A stretch of 64,000 nt of DNA from Antedon mediterranea (lineage: Eukaryota > Echinodermata > Crinoidea > Comatulida > Antedonidae): positions 8,558,001 through 8,622,000 of the forward strand of contig NC_092679.1 of NCBI RefSeq assembly GCF_964355755.1, written 5' to 3'. How positions within the stretch are numbered: position 1 is the stretch's first letter; every line of letters starts with the position of its first letter. The position numbers and the translations under genes were made by a program. A model generated the notes under the pieces. It had not been told where the DNA came from and made no database searches. It worked only from the letters and a program-made list of their open reading frames with translations. Positions 1 through 12,086 of the stretch are shown one piece after another.

Positions 1-160
1 ATAGATCAGCGAGAGAGAGATAGATCAGCGAGAGATAGATAGATCAGCGAGAGAGAGAGATAGATCAGCGAGAGCGAGATAGATTAGCGAGAGAGAGATA
101 GATCAGCGAGAGAGAGATAGATCAGCGAGAGAGAGAGATAGATCAGCGAGAAAGAGATAG

Positions 161-3100
161 ATCACTGAGAGAGATAGATAGATCAGCAAGAGAGAGATAG
201 ATCAGCGAGAGAGAGATAGATCAGCGAAAGAGAGAGAGAGATAGATCAGCGAGAGAGAGATAGATCAGCGAGAGAGAGATAGATCAGCGAGAGGGAGAGA
301 TAGATCAGCGAGAGAGAGATAGATCAGCGAGAGAGAGATAGATCAGCGAGAGAGAGATAGATCAGCGAGAGAGATAGATCAGCGAGAGAGAGATAGATCA
401 GCGAGAGAGAGAGATAGATCAGCGAGAAAGAGAAAGATCAGCGAGAGAGAGATAGGTCAGCGACAGAGAGATAGATCAGCGAGAGAGAGATAGATCAGCG
501 AGAGAGATATAGATCAGCGAGAGAGAGATAGATCAGCGAGAGAGAGATAGATCAGCGAGAGAGAGATAGATCAGCGAGAGAGAGAAAGATCAGCGAGAGA
601 GAGATAGATCAGTGAGAGAGAGATAGATCAGTGAGAGAGAGATAGATTAGCGAGAGAGAGATAGATCAGCGAGAGAGAAAGAGATAGATCAGAGAGAGAG
701 AGATAGATCAGCGAGAGAGAGATAGATCAGCGAGAGAGAGATAGATTAGCAAGAGAGAGATAGATCAGCGAGAGAGATAGATCAGCGAGAGAGAGAGAGA
801 GAGAAAGAGAGAGATCAGCGAGAGAGAGATAGATCATCGAGAGAGAGATAGATCAGCGAGAAAGAGATAGATAGATCAGCGAGAGAGAGATAGATCAGCG
901 AGAGAGATATAGATCAGCGAGAGAGAGATAGATCAGCGAGAGAAAGATAGATCAGCGAGAGAGAGAGAGATAGATCAGCAAGATAGAGATAGATCAGCGA
1001 GAGAGAGAGATAGATCAGCGAGAGCAAGATAGATTAGCGAGAGAGAGATAGATCAGCGAGAGAGAGATAGATAGATCAGCGAGAGAGAGAGATAGATCAG
1101 CGAGAAAGAGATAGATCAGCGAGAGAGATAGATAGATCAGCGAGAGAGAGATAGATCAGTGAGAGAGAGAGAGAGAGATAGATCAGCGAGAGAGAGAGAG
1201 AGAGAGAGATAGATCAGAGAAAGAGAGAGAGATAGATCAGCGAGAGAGAGATAGATCAGCGAGAGAGAGATAGATCAGCAAGAGGGAGAGATAGATCAGC
1301 GAGAGAGAGATAGATCAGCAAGAGAGAGATAGATCAGCGAGAGAGAGAGAGAGAGATCAGCGAGAGAGAGAGAGATAGATCAGCGAGAGAGAGAGATAGA
1401 TCAGCAAGAGAGAGATAGTTAGATCAGCGAGAGAGAGATAGATAGATCAGCGAGAGAGAGATAGATCAGCTAAAAAGAGATAGATAGATCAGCGAGAGAG
1501 AGATAGATCAGCGAGAGAGATAGATTAGCGAGAGAGAGATAGATAGATGAGCGAGAGAGAGAGATAGATCAGCGAGAGAGAGATAGATCAGCGAGAGAGA
1601 GATAGATCATCGAGAGAGAGATAGATAGATCAGCGAGAGAGAGATAGATAGATCAGCGAGAGAGAGATAGATCGATCAGCGAGAGAGAGATAGATAGATC
1701 AGCGAGAGAGAGATAGATCAGCGAGAGAGAGAGAGATAGATCAGCGAGAAAGAGATAGATCAGCGAGAGAGATAGATAGATCAGCGAGAGAGAGATAGAT
1801 CAGCGAGAGAGAGAGAGAGAGAGATAGATCAGCGAGAGAGAGAGAGAGAGAGAGATAGATCAGCGAAAGAGAGAGAGAGATAGATCAGCGAGAGAGAGAT
1901 AGATCAGCGAGAGAGAGATAGATCAGCGAGAGGGAGAGATAGATCAGCGAGAGAGAGATAGATCAGCGAGAGAGAGAGATAGATCAGCGAGAGAGAGATA
2001 GATCAGCGAGAGAGAGAGATAGATCAGCGAGAGAGAGATAGATCAGCGAGAGAGATAGATCAGCGAGAGAGAGATAGATAGATCAGCGAGAGAGAGAGAT
2101 AGATCAGCGAGAGAGAGAAAGATCAGCGAGAGAGAGATAGGTCAGCGACAGAGAGATAGATCAGCGAGAGAGAGATAGATCAGCGAGAGAGATATAGATC
2201 AGCGAGAGAGAGATAGATCAGCGAGAGAGAGATAGATCAGCGAGAGAGAGAAAGATCAGCGAGAGAGAGATAGATCAGTGAGAGAGAGATAGATCAGCGA
2301 GAGAGAGATAGATTAGCGAGAGAGAGATAGATCAGCGAGAGAGAGAGATAGATCAGAGAGAGAGAGATAGATCAGCGAGAGAGAGATAGATCAGCGAGAT
2401 AGTGATAGATTAGCAAGAGAGAGATAGATCAGCGAGAGAGATAGATCAGCGAGAGAGAGAGAGATCAGCGAGAGAGAGATAGATCAGCGAGAGAGAGATA
2501 GATCAGCGAGAGAGAGATATATCAGCGAGAGAGAGATAGATAGATCAGCGAGAAAGAGATAGATCAGCGAGAGAGATATAGATCAGCGAGAGAGAGATAG
2601 ATCAGTGAGAGATAGATAGATCAGCGAGAGAGAGAGAGATAGATCAGCAAGAGAGAGATAGATCAGCGAGAGAGATAGATTAGCGAGAGAGAGATAGATA
2701 GATGAGCGAGAGAGAGATAGATCAGCGAGAGAGAGATAGATCAGCGAGAGAGAGATAGATCAGCGAGCGAGAGATAGATAGATCAGCGAGAGAGAGATAG
2801 ATAGATCAGCGAGAGAGAGATAGATAGATCAGCGAGAGAGAGATAGATAGATCAGCGAGAGAGAGATAGATCAGCGAGAGAGAGAGATAGATCAGCGAGA
2901 AAGAGATAGATCAGCGAGAGAGATAGATAGATCAGCGAGAGAGAGATAGATCAGCGAGAGAGAGAGAGAGAGATAGATCAGCGAGAGAGAGAGAGAGAGA
3001 GATAGATCAGCGAAAGAGAGAGAGAGATAGATCAGCGAGAGAGAGATAGATCAGCGAGAGAGAGATAGATCAGCGAGAGGGAGAGATAGATCAGCGAGAG

Positions 3101-3250
3101 AGAGATAGATCAGCGAGAGAGAGATAGATCAGCGAGAGAGAGATAGATCAGCGAGAGAGATAGATCAGCGAGAGAGAGATAGATAGATCAGCGAGAGAGA
3201 GAGATAGATCAGCGAGAGAGAGAAAGATCAGCGAGAGAGAGATAGGTTAG
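161..3250 (+). repeat. Left copy of a long direct duplication (partner ~12,087-15,153)
   Basis: Rare monomer variants occur in the same order here and about 11.9 kb downstream. The ATAGTTAGATC variant is at 1,417 and 13,337, TAAAAAGAGA at 1,471 and 13,391, ATCGATCAGC at 1,671 and 13,591, and AGTGATAGATTAGC at 2,401 and 14,321. All four pairs have an offset of exactly 11,920, so there is no net indel across about 900 bp. At the edges the offset drifts slightly (11,926 at ATCACTGAG, 11,903 at GATAGGTTAGCG). This indicates a recent block duplication rather than convergence of simple sequence. The limits are approximate. Confidence 0.85.
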
Positions 3251-6200
3251 CGACAGAGAGATAGATCAGCGAGAGAGAGATAGATCAGCGAGAGAGATAT
3301 AGATCAGCGAGAGAGAGATAGATCAGCGAGAGAGAGATAGATCAGCGAGAGAGAGAAAGATCAGCGAGAGATAGATAGATCAGTGAGAGAGAGATAGGTC
3401 AGCGAGAGAGAGATAGATTAGCGAGAGAGATAGATAAGCGAGAGAGAGAGAGATAGATCAGAGAGAGAGAGATAGATCAGCGAGAGAGAGATAGATCAGC
3501 GAGAGAGTGATAGATTAGCAAGAGAGAGATAGATCAGCGAGAGAGATAGATCAGCGAGAGAGAGAGAGATCAGCGAGAGAGAGAGATAGATCAGCGAGAG
3601 AGAGATAGATCAGCGAGAGAGAGATAGATCAGCGAGAGAGAGATAGATAGATCAGCGAGAGAGAGATAGATCAGCGAGAGAGATATAGATCAGCGAGAGA
3701 GAGATAGATCAGCGAGAGATAGATAGATCAGCGAGAGAGAGAGAGAGATAGATCAGCAAGAGAGAGATAGATCAGCGAGAGAGAGATAGATCAGCGAGAG
3801 CGAGATAGATTAGCGAGAGAGAGATAGATCAGCGAGAGAGAGATAGATCAGCGAGAGAGAGAGAGATAGATCAGCGAGAAAGAGATAGATCAGCGAGAGA
3901 GATAGATACATCAGCGAGAGAGAGATAGATCAGCGACAGAGAGAGAGATAGATCAGCGAGAGAGAGAGAGATAGATCAGCGAGAGAGAGATAGATCAGCG
4001 AGAGAGAGATAGATCAGCGAGAGGGAGAGATAGTTCAGCGAGAGAGATATAGATCAGCGAGAGAGAGATAGATCAGCGAGAGAGAGATAGATCAGCGAGA
4101 GAGAGATAGATCAGCGAGAGAGAGAGATAGATCAGCGAGAGAGAGAGATAGATCAGCGAGAGAGAGAAAGATCAGCGAGAGAGAGATAGATCAGCGACAG
4201 AGAGATAGATCAGCGAGAGAGAGATAGATCAGCGAGAGAGAGAGAGGTCAGCGAGAGAGAGAGATAGATCAGCGAGAGAGAGATAGATCAGCGAGAGAGA
4301 GATAGATAGATCAGCGAGAGAGAGATAGATAGATCAGCGAGAGAGAGATAGATCAGCGAAAGAGAGATAGATAGATCAGCGAGAGAGAGATAGATCAGCG
4401 AGAGAGATAGATTAGCGAGAGAGAGAGATAGATAGATGAGCGAGAGAGAGAGATAGATCAGCGAGAGAGAGATAGATCAGCAAGAGAGAGATAGATAGAT
4501 CAGCGAGAGAGAGATAGATAGATCAGCGAGAGAGAGATAGATAGATCAGCGAGAGAGAGATAGATAGATCAGCGAGAGAGAGATAGATCAGCGAGAGAGA
4601 GATAGATCAGCGAGAGAGAGAGAGATAGATCAGCGAGAGAGACAGAGAGAGATAGATAAGCGAGAGAGAGATAGATCAGCGAGAGAGAGATAGATCAGCG
4701 AGAGAGAGATAGATCAGCGAGAGGGAGAGATAGATCAGCGAGAGAGAGATAGATCAGCGAGAGAGAGATAGATCAGCGAGAGAGATAGATCAGCGAGAGA
4801 GAGATAGATCAGCGAGAGAGAGATAGATCAGCGAGAGAGAGAGATGGATCAGCGAGAGAGAGAGAGATAGATCAGCGAGATAGAGAAAGATCTGCGAGAG
4901 AGAGATAGATCAGCGAGAGAGAGATAGATCAGCGAGAGAGAGATAGATCAGCGAGAGAGAGATAGATCAGCGAGAGAGAGATAGATCAGCGAGAGAGAGA
5001 GAGAGATAGATCAGCGAGATAGAGAAAGATCAGCGAGAGAGAGATAGATCAGCGACAGAGAGATAGATCAGCGAGAGAGATATAGATCAGCGAGAGAGAT
5101 ATTGATCAGCGAGAGAGAGATAGGTCAGCGAGAGATAGATAGATCAGCGAGAGAGAGATAGATCAGCGAGAGAGAGAGAGATAGATCAGCGAGAAAGAGA
5201 TAGATCAGCGAGAGAGATAGATAGATCAGCAAGAGAGAGATAGATCAGCGAGAGAGAGAGAGATAGATCAGCGAGAGAGAGATAGATCAGCGAGAGAGAG
5301 ATAGATCAGCGAGAGGGAGAGATAGATCAGCGAGAGAGATATAGATCAGCGAGAGAGAGATAGATCAGCGAGAGAGAGATAGATCAGCGAGAGAGAGATA
5401 GATCAGCGAGAGAGAGAGAGATAGATCAGAGAGAGAGAGATAGATCAACGAGAGAGAGAGATAGATCAGCGAGAGAGTGATAGATTAGCAAGAGAGAGAT
5501 AGATCAGCGAGAGAGATAGATCAGCGAGAGAGAGAGAGATCAGCGAGAGAGAGATAGATCAGCGAGAGAGAGATAGATCAGCGAGAGAGAGATAGATAGA
5601 TCAGCGAGAGAGAGATAGATCAGCGAGAGAGATATAGATCAGCGAGAGAGAGATAGATCAGCGAGAGATAGATAGATCAGCGAGAGAGAGAGAGAGATAG
5701 ATCAGCAAGAGAGAGATAGATCAGCGAGAGAGAGAGATAGATCAGCGAGAGCGAGATAGATTAGCGAGAGAGAGATAGATCAGCGAGAGAGAGATAGATC
5801 AGCGAGAAAGAGATAGATCAGCGAGAGAGATAGATACATCAGCGAGAGAGAGATAGATCAGCGAGAGAGAGAGAGATAGATCAGCGAGAGAGAGAGAGAT
5901 AGATCAGCGAGAGAGAGATAGATCAGCGAGAGAGAGATAGATCAGCGAGAGGGAGAGATAGTTCAGCGAGAGAGATATAGATCAGCGAGAGAGAGATAGA
6001 TCAGCGAGAGAGAGATAGATCAGCGAGAAAGAGATAGATCAGCGAGAGAGAGAGATAGATCAGCGAGAGAGAGAGATAGATCAGCGAGAGAGAGAAAGAT
6101 CAGCGAGAGAGAGATAGATCAGCGACAGAGAGATAGATCAGCGAGAGAGAGATAGATCAGCGAGAGAGAGAGAGGTCAGCGAGAGAGAGAGATAGATCAG

Positions 6201-7792
6201 CGAGAGAAAGATAGATCAGCGAGAGAGAGATAGATAGATCAGCGAGAGAGAGATAGATAGATCAGCGAGAGAGAGATAGATCAGCGAAAGAGAGATAGAT
6301 AGATCAGCGAGAGAGAGATAGATCAGCGAGAGAGATAGATTAGCGAGAGAGAGATAGATAGATGAGCGAGAGAGAGAGATAGATCAGCGAGAGAGAGATA
6401 GATCAGCGAGAGAGAGATAGATAGATCAGCGAGAGAGAGATAGATAGATCAGCGAGAGAGAGATAGATAGATCAGCGAGAGAGAGATAGATAGATCAGCG
6501 AGAGAGAGATAGATCAGCGAGAGAGAGATAGATCAGCGAGAGGGAGAGATAGATCAGCGAGAGAGAGATAGATCAGCGAGAGAGAGATAGATCAGCGAGA
6601 GAGATAGATCAGCGAGAGAGAGATAGATCAGCGAGAGAGAGATAGATCAGCGAGAGAGAGAGATGGATCAGCGAGAGAGAGAGAGAGATAGATCAGCAAG
6701 ATAGAGAAAGATCTGCGAGAGAGAGATAGATCAGCGAGAGAGAGATAGATCAGCGAGAGAGAGATAGATCAGCGAGAGAGAGATAGATCAGCGAGAGAGA
6801 GATAGATCAGCGAGAGAGAGAGAGAGAGAGAGATAGATCAGCGAGATAGAGAAAGATCAGCGAGAGAGAGATAGATCAGCGACAGAGAGATAGATCAGCG
6901 AGAGAGATATAGATCAGCGAGAGAGATATTGATCAGCGAGAGAGAGATAGGTCAGCGAGAGATAGATAGATCAGCGAGAGAGAGATAGATCAGCGAGAGA
7001 GAGAGAGATAGATCAGCGAGAAAGAGATAGATCAGCGAGAGAGATAGATAGATCAGCGAGAGAGAGATAGATCAGCGAGAGAGAGAGAGATAGATCAGCG
7101 AGAGAGAGAGAGATAGATCAGCGAGAGAGAGATAGATCAGCGAGAGAGAGATAGATCAGCGAGAGGGAGAGATAGATCAGCGATAGAGATATAGATCAGC
7201 GAGAGAGAGAGATAGATCAGCGAGAGAGAGATAGATCAGCGAGAAAGAGATAGATCAGCGAGAGAGATAGATACATCAGCGAGAGAGAGATAGATCAGCG
7301 AGAGAGAGAGAGATAGATCAGCGAGAGAGAGAGAGAGATAGATCAGCGAGAGAGAGATAGATCAGCGAGAGAGAGATAGATCAGCGAGAGGGAGAGATAG
7401 TTCAGCGAGAGAGATATAGATCAGCGAGAGAGAGATAAATCAGCGAGAGAGAGAGATAGATCAGCGAGAATGAGAAAGATCAGCGAGAGAGAGATAGATC
7501 AGCGACAGAGAGATAGATCAGCGAGAGGGAGATAGATCAGCGAGAGAGAGATAGATCAGCGAGAGAGAGATAGATCAGCGAGAGAGAGAGAGAGATCAGC
7601 GAGAGAGAGATCAGCGAGAGAGAGAGAGACCAGCGAGAAAAAGTGAGATAAGCGAGAGAGAGATCAGCAGTGAGAGAGAGAGCGATCAGCGAGAGAGAGA
7701 TCAGTGAGAGAGAGATCAGCCACAGAGAGAACAGCGAGAGAGAGATCAGCTAGAGAGAGAGAGAGATAAGTGAGAGGAAAAGAGAGATCAGC

Positions 7793-7930
7793 GTTGAGAG
7801 AGCACACTCACGTCATATTGCGAATTTTGGACAAAAAGTGTATTGAGAGCGCTTTTGATTTAAACATTAGCGCGAGCCTGTCTTACCGCTGAGAATTGTA
7901 TTGAGAAACCCGAAGGGAGCCTTGAGAGAG
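7793..7930 (+). repeat. Non-repetitive satellite island, copy 1
   Basis: 138 bp of complex sequence inside the GA satellite, starting GTTGAGAGAGCACACTC and ending AGGGAGCCTTGAGAGAG. It has balanced base composition. It contains ACGTCATATTGCG, a GCGC...GCGC pair flanking a TTTAAA-rich centre (GAGCGCTTTTGATTTAAAC...TTAGCGCGAG), and GAGAAACCCGAAGGGAGCC. Four copies exist in the window. On both sides lies an irregular purine-rich flank also shared by all copies (about 230 bp left, 420 bp right), with markers such as GACCAGCGAGAAAAAGTGAG, CAGCCACAGAGAGAACAG and GAGGGACAGAGAGCAACG. I recognise no protein, RNA or known regulatory element in it. It could be a fossil of the sequence in which the satellite arose, or a functional insert kept by the array. 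Confidence 0.9.
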
Positions 7931-8350
7931 ATCAGCGAGAGAGAGATCAACGAGAGAGAGAGATCGGCGAGATAGAGATCAGCGATAGAGAGATCAGTGA
8001 GAGAGACTGAGGGCAACAAGAAAGAGACAGAGAGCAGCAAGAGGGACAGAGAGCAACGAGAGAGAGAGACAAATAGCAGCGATAGAGAGACAGATATCAG
8101 TGAGAAAGATACAGAGAGCAGCGAGAGAGCGAGAAAAAGATCAGCGAGAGATAGATCAGCGAGAGAGAAAGAGGTCAGCGAGAAAGAGTGAGATCAGCGA
8201 GAGAGAGATCAGCGAAAGAGAGATCAGCAGGAGAGAGATCAGCGAGAGAGAGAGATAGCAGCGATAGAGAGACAGATAGAAGCGAGAGAGAGACAGAGAG
8301 CAGAGAGAGAGAGAGAGAGAGAGAGATCAGTGAGAGAGAGATCAGCGAGA
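7931..8350 (+). repeat. Irregular purine-rich flank of island copy 1
   Basis: A degenerate GA-rich stretch that differs from the ordinary monomer. It holds CAGCAAGAGGGACAGAGAG, AGCGATAGAGAGACAGATATCAG and GCGAGAAAAAGATC. It recurs to the right of every island copy (from 26,025, 33,274 and 37,238) with few differences, so it belongs to the same duplicated block as the island. A 64-codon frame starting at GTG (7,997) is kept in three copies. A two-base (GA) change shifts it in the fourth. I do not regard it as a gene. Confidence 0.75.
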
Positions 8351-11300
8351 GAGAGATATTAGTGAGAGAGAGATCAGCGAGAGAGATAGATCAGCGAGAG
8401 AGAGATAGATCAGCGAGAGAGAGATAGATCAGCGAGAGAGAGATAGATCAGCGAGAGAGAGATAGATCAGCGAGAGAGAGATAGATAGATCAGCGAGCGA
8501 AAGAGAGATAGATCAGCGAGAGAGATAGATCAGCGAGAGAGAGATAGATAGATGAGCGAGAGAGAGATAGATCAGCGAGAGAGAGATAGATCAGCGAGAG
8601 AGAGATAGATCAGCGAGAGAGAGATAGATAGATCAGCGAGAGAGATAGATAGATCAGCGAGAAAGAGATTGATAGATCAGCGAGAGAGAGATAGATGAGC
8701 GAGAGAGATAGATCAGCGAGAGAGATAGATAGATCAGCGAGAGAGAGATAGATCAGCGAGAGAGAGAGAGAGAGATAGATAAGCGAGAGAGAGAGAGAGA
8801 TAGATCAGCGAGAGAGAGATAGATCAGCGAGAGAGAGATAGATCAGCGAGAGGGAGAGATAGATCAGCGAGAGAGAGATAGATCAGCGAGAGAGAGATAG
8901 ATCAGCGAGAGAGATAGATCAGCGAGAGAGAGATAGATAAGCGAGAGAGAGATAGATCAGCGAGAGAGAGAGATGGATCAGCGAGAGAGAGAGAGATAGA
9001 TCAGCTAGATAGACAAAGAGCTGCGAGAGAGAGATAGATCAGCGAGAGAAAGATAGATCAGTGAGTGAGAGATAGATCACCGAGAGAGAGATAGATCAGC
9101 GAGAGAGAGATAGATCAGCGAGAGAGATAGATCAGCGAGAAAGAGAGAGATAGATCAGCGAGATAGAGAAAGATCAGCGAGAGAGAAATAGATCAGCGAC
9201 AGAGAGATAGATCAGCGAGAGAGATATAGATCAGCGAGAGAGATATAGATCAGCGAGAGAGAGAGATAGGTCAGCGAGAGATAGATAGATCAGCGAGAGA
9301 GAGAGAGAGATAGATCAGCAAGAGAGAGATAGATCAGCGAGAGAGATAGATAGATCAGCGAGAGTGAGATAGATTAGCGAGAGAGAGATAGATCAGCGAG
9401 AGAGAGATAGATCAGCGAGAGAGAGAGAGATAGATCAGCGAGAAAGAGATAGATCAGCGAGAGAGATAGATAGATCAACGAGAGAGAGATAGATCAGCGA
9501 GAGAGAGAGATAGATCAGCGAGAGAGAGAGATAGATCAGCGAGAGAGATATAGATCAGCGAGAGAGAGATAGATCAGCGAGAGGGAGAGATAGATCAGCG
9601 AGAGAGAGATAGATCAGCGAGAGAGAGATAGATCAGCGAGAGAGAGATAGACCAGCGAGAGAGAGATGGATCAGCGAGAGAGAGATAGATCAGCGAGAGA
9701 GAGATATATCAGCGAGAGAGAGAAAGATCAGCGAGAGAGAGATAGATGAGCGACAGAGAGATAGATCAGCGAGAGAGAGATAGATCAGCGAGAGAGATAT
9801 AGATCAGCGAGAGAGATAAATCAGCGAGAGAGAGATAGATAAGCGAGAGAAAGAAAGATCAGCGAGAGAGAGATAGATCAGAGAGAGAGAGATAGATCAG
9901 CGAGAGAGATAGATCAACGAGAGAGAGAGATAGATCAGCGAGAGAGAGAGAGATAGATCAGCGAGAGAGAGATAGATCAGCGAGCTAGAGATATATAAGC
10001 GAGAGAGAGATAGATTAGCGAGAGAGAGATAGATCAGCGAGAGAGAGATAGATCAGCGAGAGAGAGAGAGATCAGCGAGAGAGAGAGATAGATCAGCGAG
10101 AGAGAGATAGATCAGCGAGAGAGAGAGATAGATCAGCGAGAGAGAGATAGATCAGCGAGAGAAAGAGAGATAGATCAGCGAGAGAGAGAGAGAGAGATAG
10201 ATGAGCGAGAGAGAGAGAGATAGATCAGCGAGAGAGAGTGAGAGAGATAGATCAGCGAGAGAGAGTGAGAGAGATAGATCAGCGAGAGAGAGAGATCAGC
10301 GAGAGATAGATAGATCAGCGAGAGGGAGAGATAGATCAGCGAGAGAGAAATAGATCAGCGAGAGAGAGATAGATCAGCGAGAGGGAGAGATAGATCAGCG
10401 AGAGAGAGATAGATCAGCGAGAGAGAGATAGATCAGCGAGAGAGAGATAGATCAGCGAGAGAGAGATAGATCAGCGAGAGAGAGATAGATCAGCGAGAGA
10501 GAGATAGATCAGCGAGAGAGAGAGATAGATCAGCGAGATAGAGAAAGATCAGCGAGAGAGAGATAGATCAGCGACAGAGAGATAGATCAGCGAGAGAGAG
10601 ATAGATCAGCGAGAGAGATATAGATCAGCGAGAGAGAGAGATAGATCAGCGAGAGCGAGATAGATTAGCGAGAGAGAGATAGATCAGCGAGAGAGAGAGA
10701 TAGATCAGCGAGAGAGAAAGAGAGATAGATCAGCGAGAAAGAGATAGATCAGCGAGAGAGATAGATAGATCAGCGAGAGAGAGAAAAAGAGATAGATCAG
10801 CGAGAGAGAGAGAGAGAGAGATAGATCAGCGAGAGAGAGAGAGATAGATCAGCGAGAGAGAGATAGATCAGCGAGAGGGAGAGATAGAACAGCGAGAGAG
10901 AGATAGATCAGCGAAAGAGATAGACCAGCGAGAGAGAGATAGATCAGCGAGAGAGATAGATCAGCGAGAGAGAGAGATAGATCAGCGAGAGAGAGAGAGA
11001 TAGATCAGCGAGAGAGAGAAAGATCAGCGAGAGAGAGATAGGTCAGCGAGAGAGAGATAGATCAGCGAGAAAGAGATAGATCAGCGAGAGAGATAGATAC
11101 ATCAGCGAGAGAGAGATAGATCAGCGAGAGAGAGATAGATAGATCAGCGAGAGAGAGATAGGTCAGCGAGAGAGAGATAGATCAGCGAGAGAGATAGATA
11201 GATCAGCGAGAGAGAGATAGATCAGCGAGAGAGAGAGAGAGAGATAGATCAGCGAGAGAGAGAGATAGATCAGCGAGAGAGAGATAGATCAGCGAGAGAG

Positions 11301-12086
11301 AGATAGATCAGCGAGAGGGAGAGATAGATCAGCGAGAGAGAGATAGATCAGCGAAAGAGATAGACCAGCGAGAGAGAGATAGATCAGCGAGAGAGATAGA
11401 TCAGCGAGAGAGAGAGATAGATCAGCGAGAGAGAGAGAGATAGATCAGAGAGAGAGAGAAAGATCAGCGAGAGAGAGATAGGTCAGCGACAGAGAGATAG
11501 ATCAGCGAGAGAGAGAGATAGATCAGCGAGAGAGATATAGATCAGCGAGAGAGAGATAGATCAGCGAGAGAGAGAGATAGATCAGCTAGAGAGAGAAAGA
11601 TCAGCGAGAGAGAGATAGATCAGTGAGAGAGAGATAGATCAGCGAGAGAGAGATAGATTAGCGAGAGAGAGATAGATCAGCGAGAGAGAGAGAGATAGAT
11701 CAGAGAGAGAGAGAGATAGATCAGCGAGAGAGAGATAGATCAGCGAGAGAGAGATAGATTAGCAAGAGAGAGATAGATCAGCGAGAGAGAGATAGATCAG
11801 CGAGAGAGAGAGATCAGCGAGAGAAAGATAGATCAGCGAGAGAGAGATAGATCTGCGAGAGAGAGATAGATCAGCGAGAGAGAGATAGATAGATCAGCGA
11901 GAGAGATAGATCAGCGAGAGAGATATAGATCAGCGAGAGAGAGATAGATCAGCGAGAGATAGATAGATCAGCAAGAGAGAGAGATAGATCAGCGAGAGCG
12001 AGATAGATTAGCGAGAGAGAGATAGATCAGCGAGAGAGAGATAGATCAGCGAGAGAGAGAGAGATAGATCAGCGAGAAAGAGATAG

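Noticed and set aside
1-7790. Regular repeats with variable spacers, looking like a CRISPR array
   Set aside because: The spacers are GA runs of variable length, not unique sequences. The monomer is below 20 bp, and the context is eukaryotic.
7997-8427. Arg/Glu/Ser-rich reading frames after the island, repeated at 26,093, 33,340 and 37,304
   Set aside because: They start at GTG, arise from purine-only repeats, and a 2-bp GA change shifts the frame in the fourth copy. No codon-level conservation and no gene signals.
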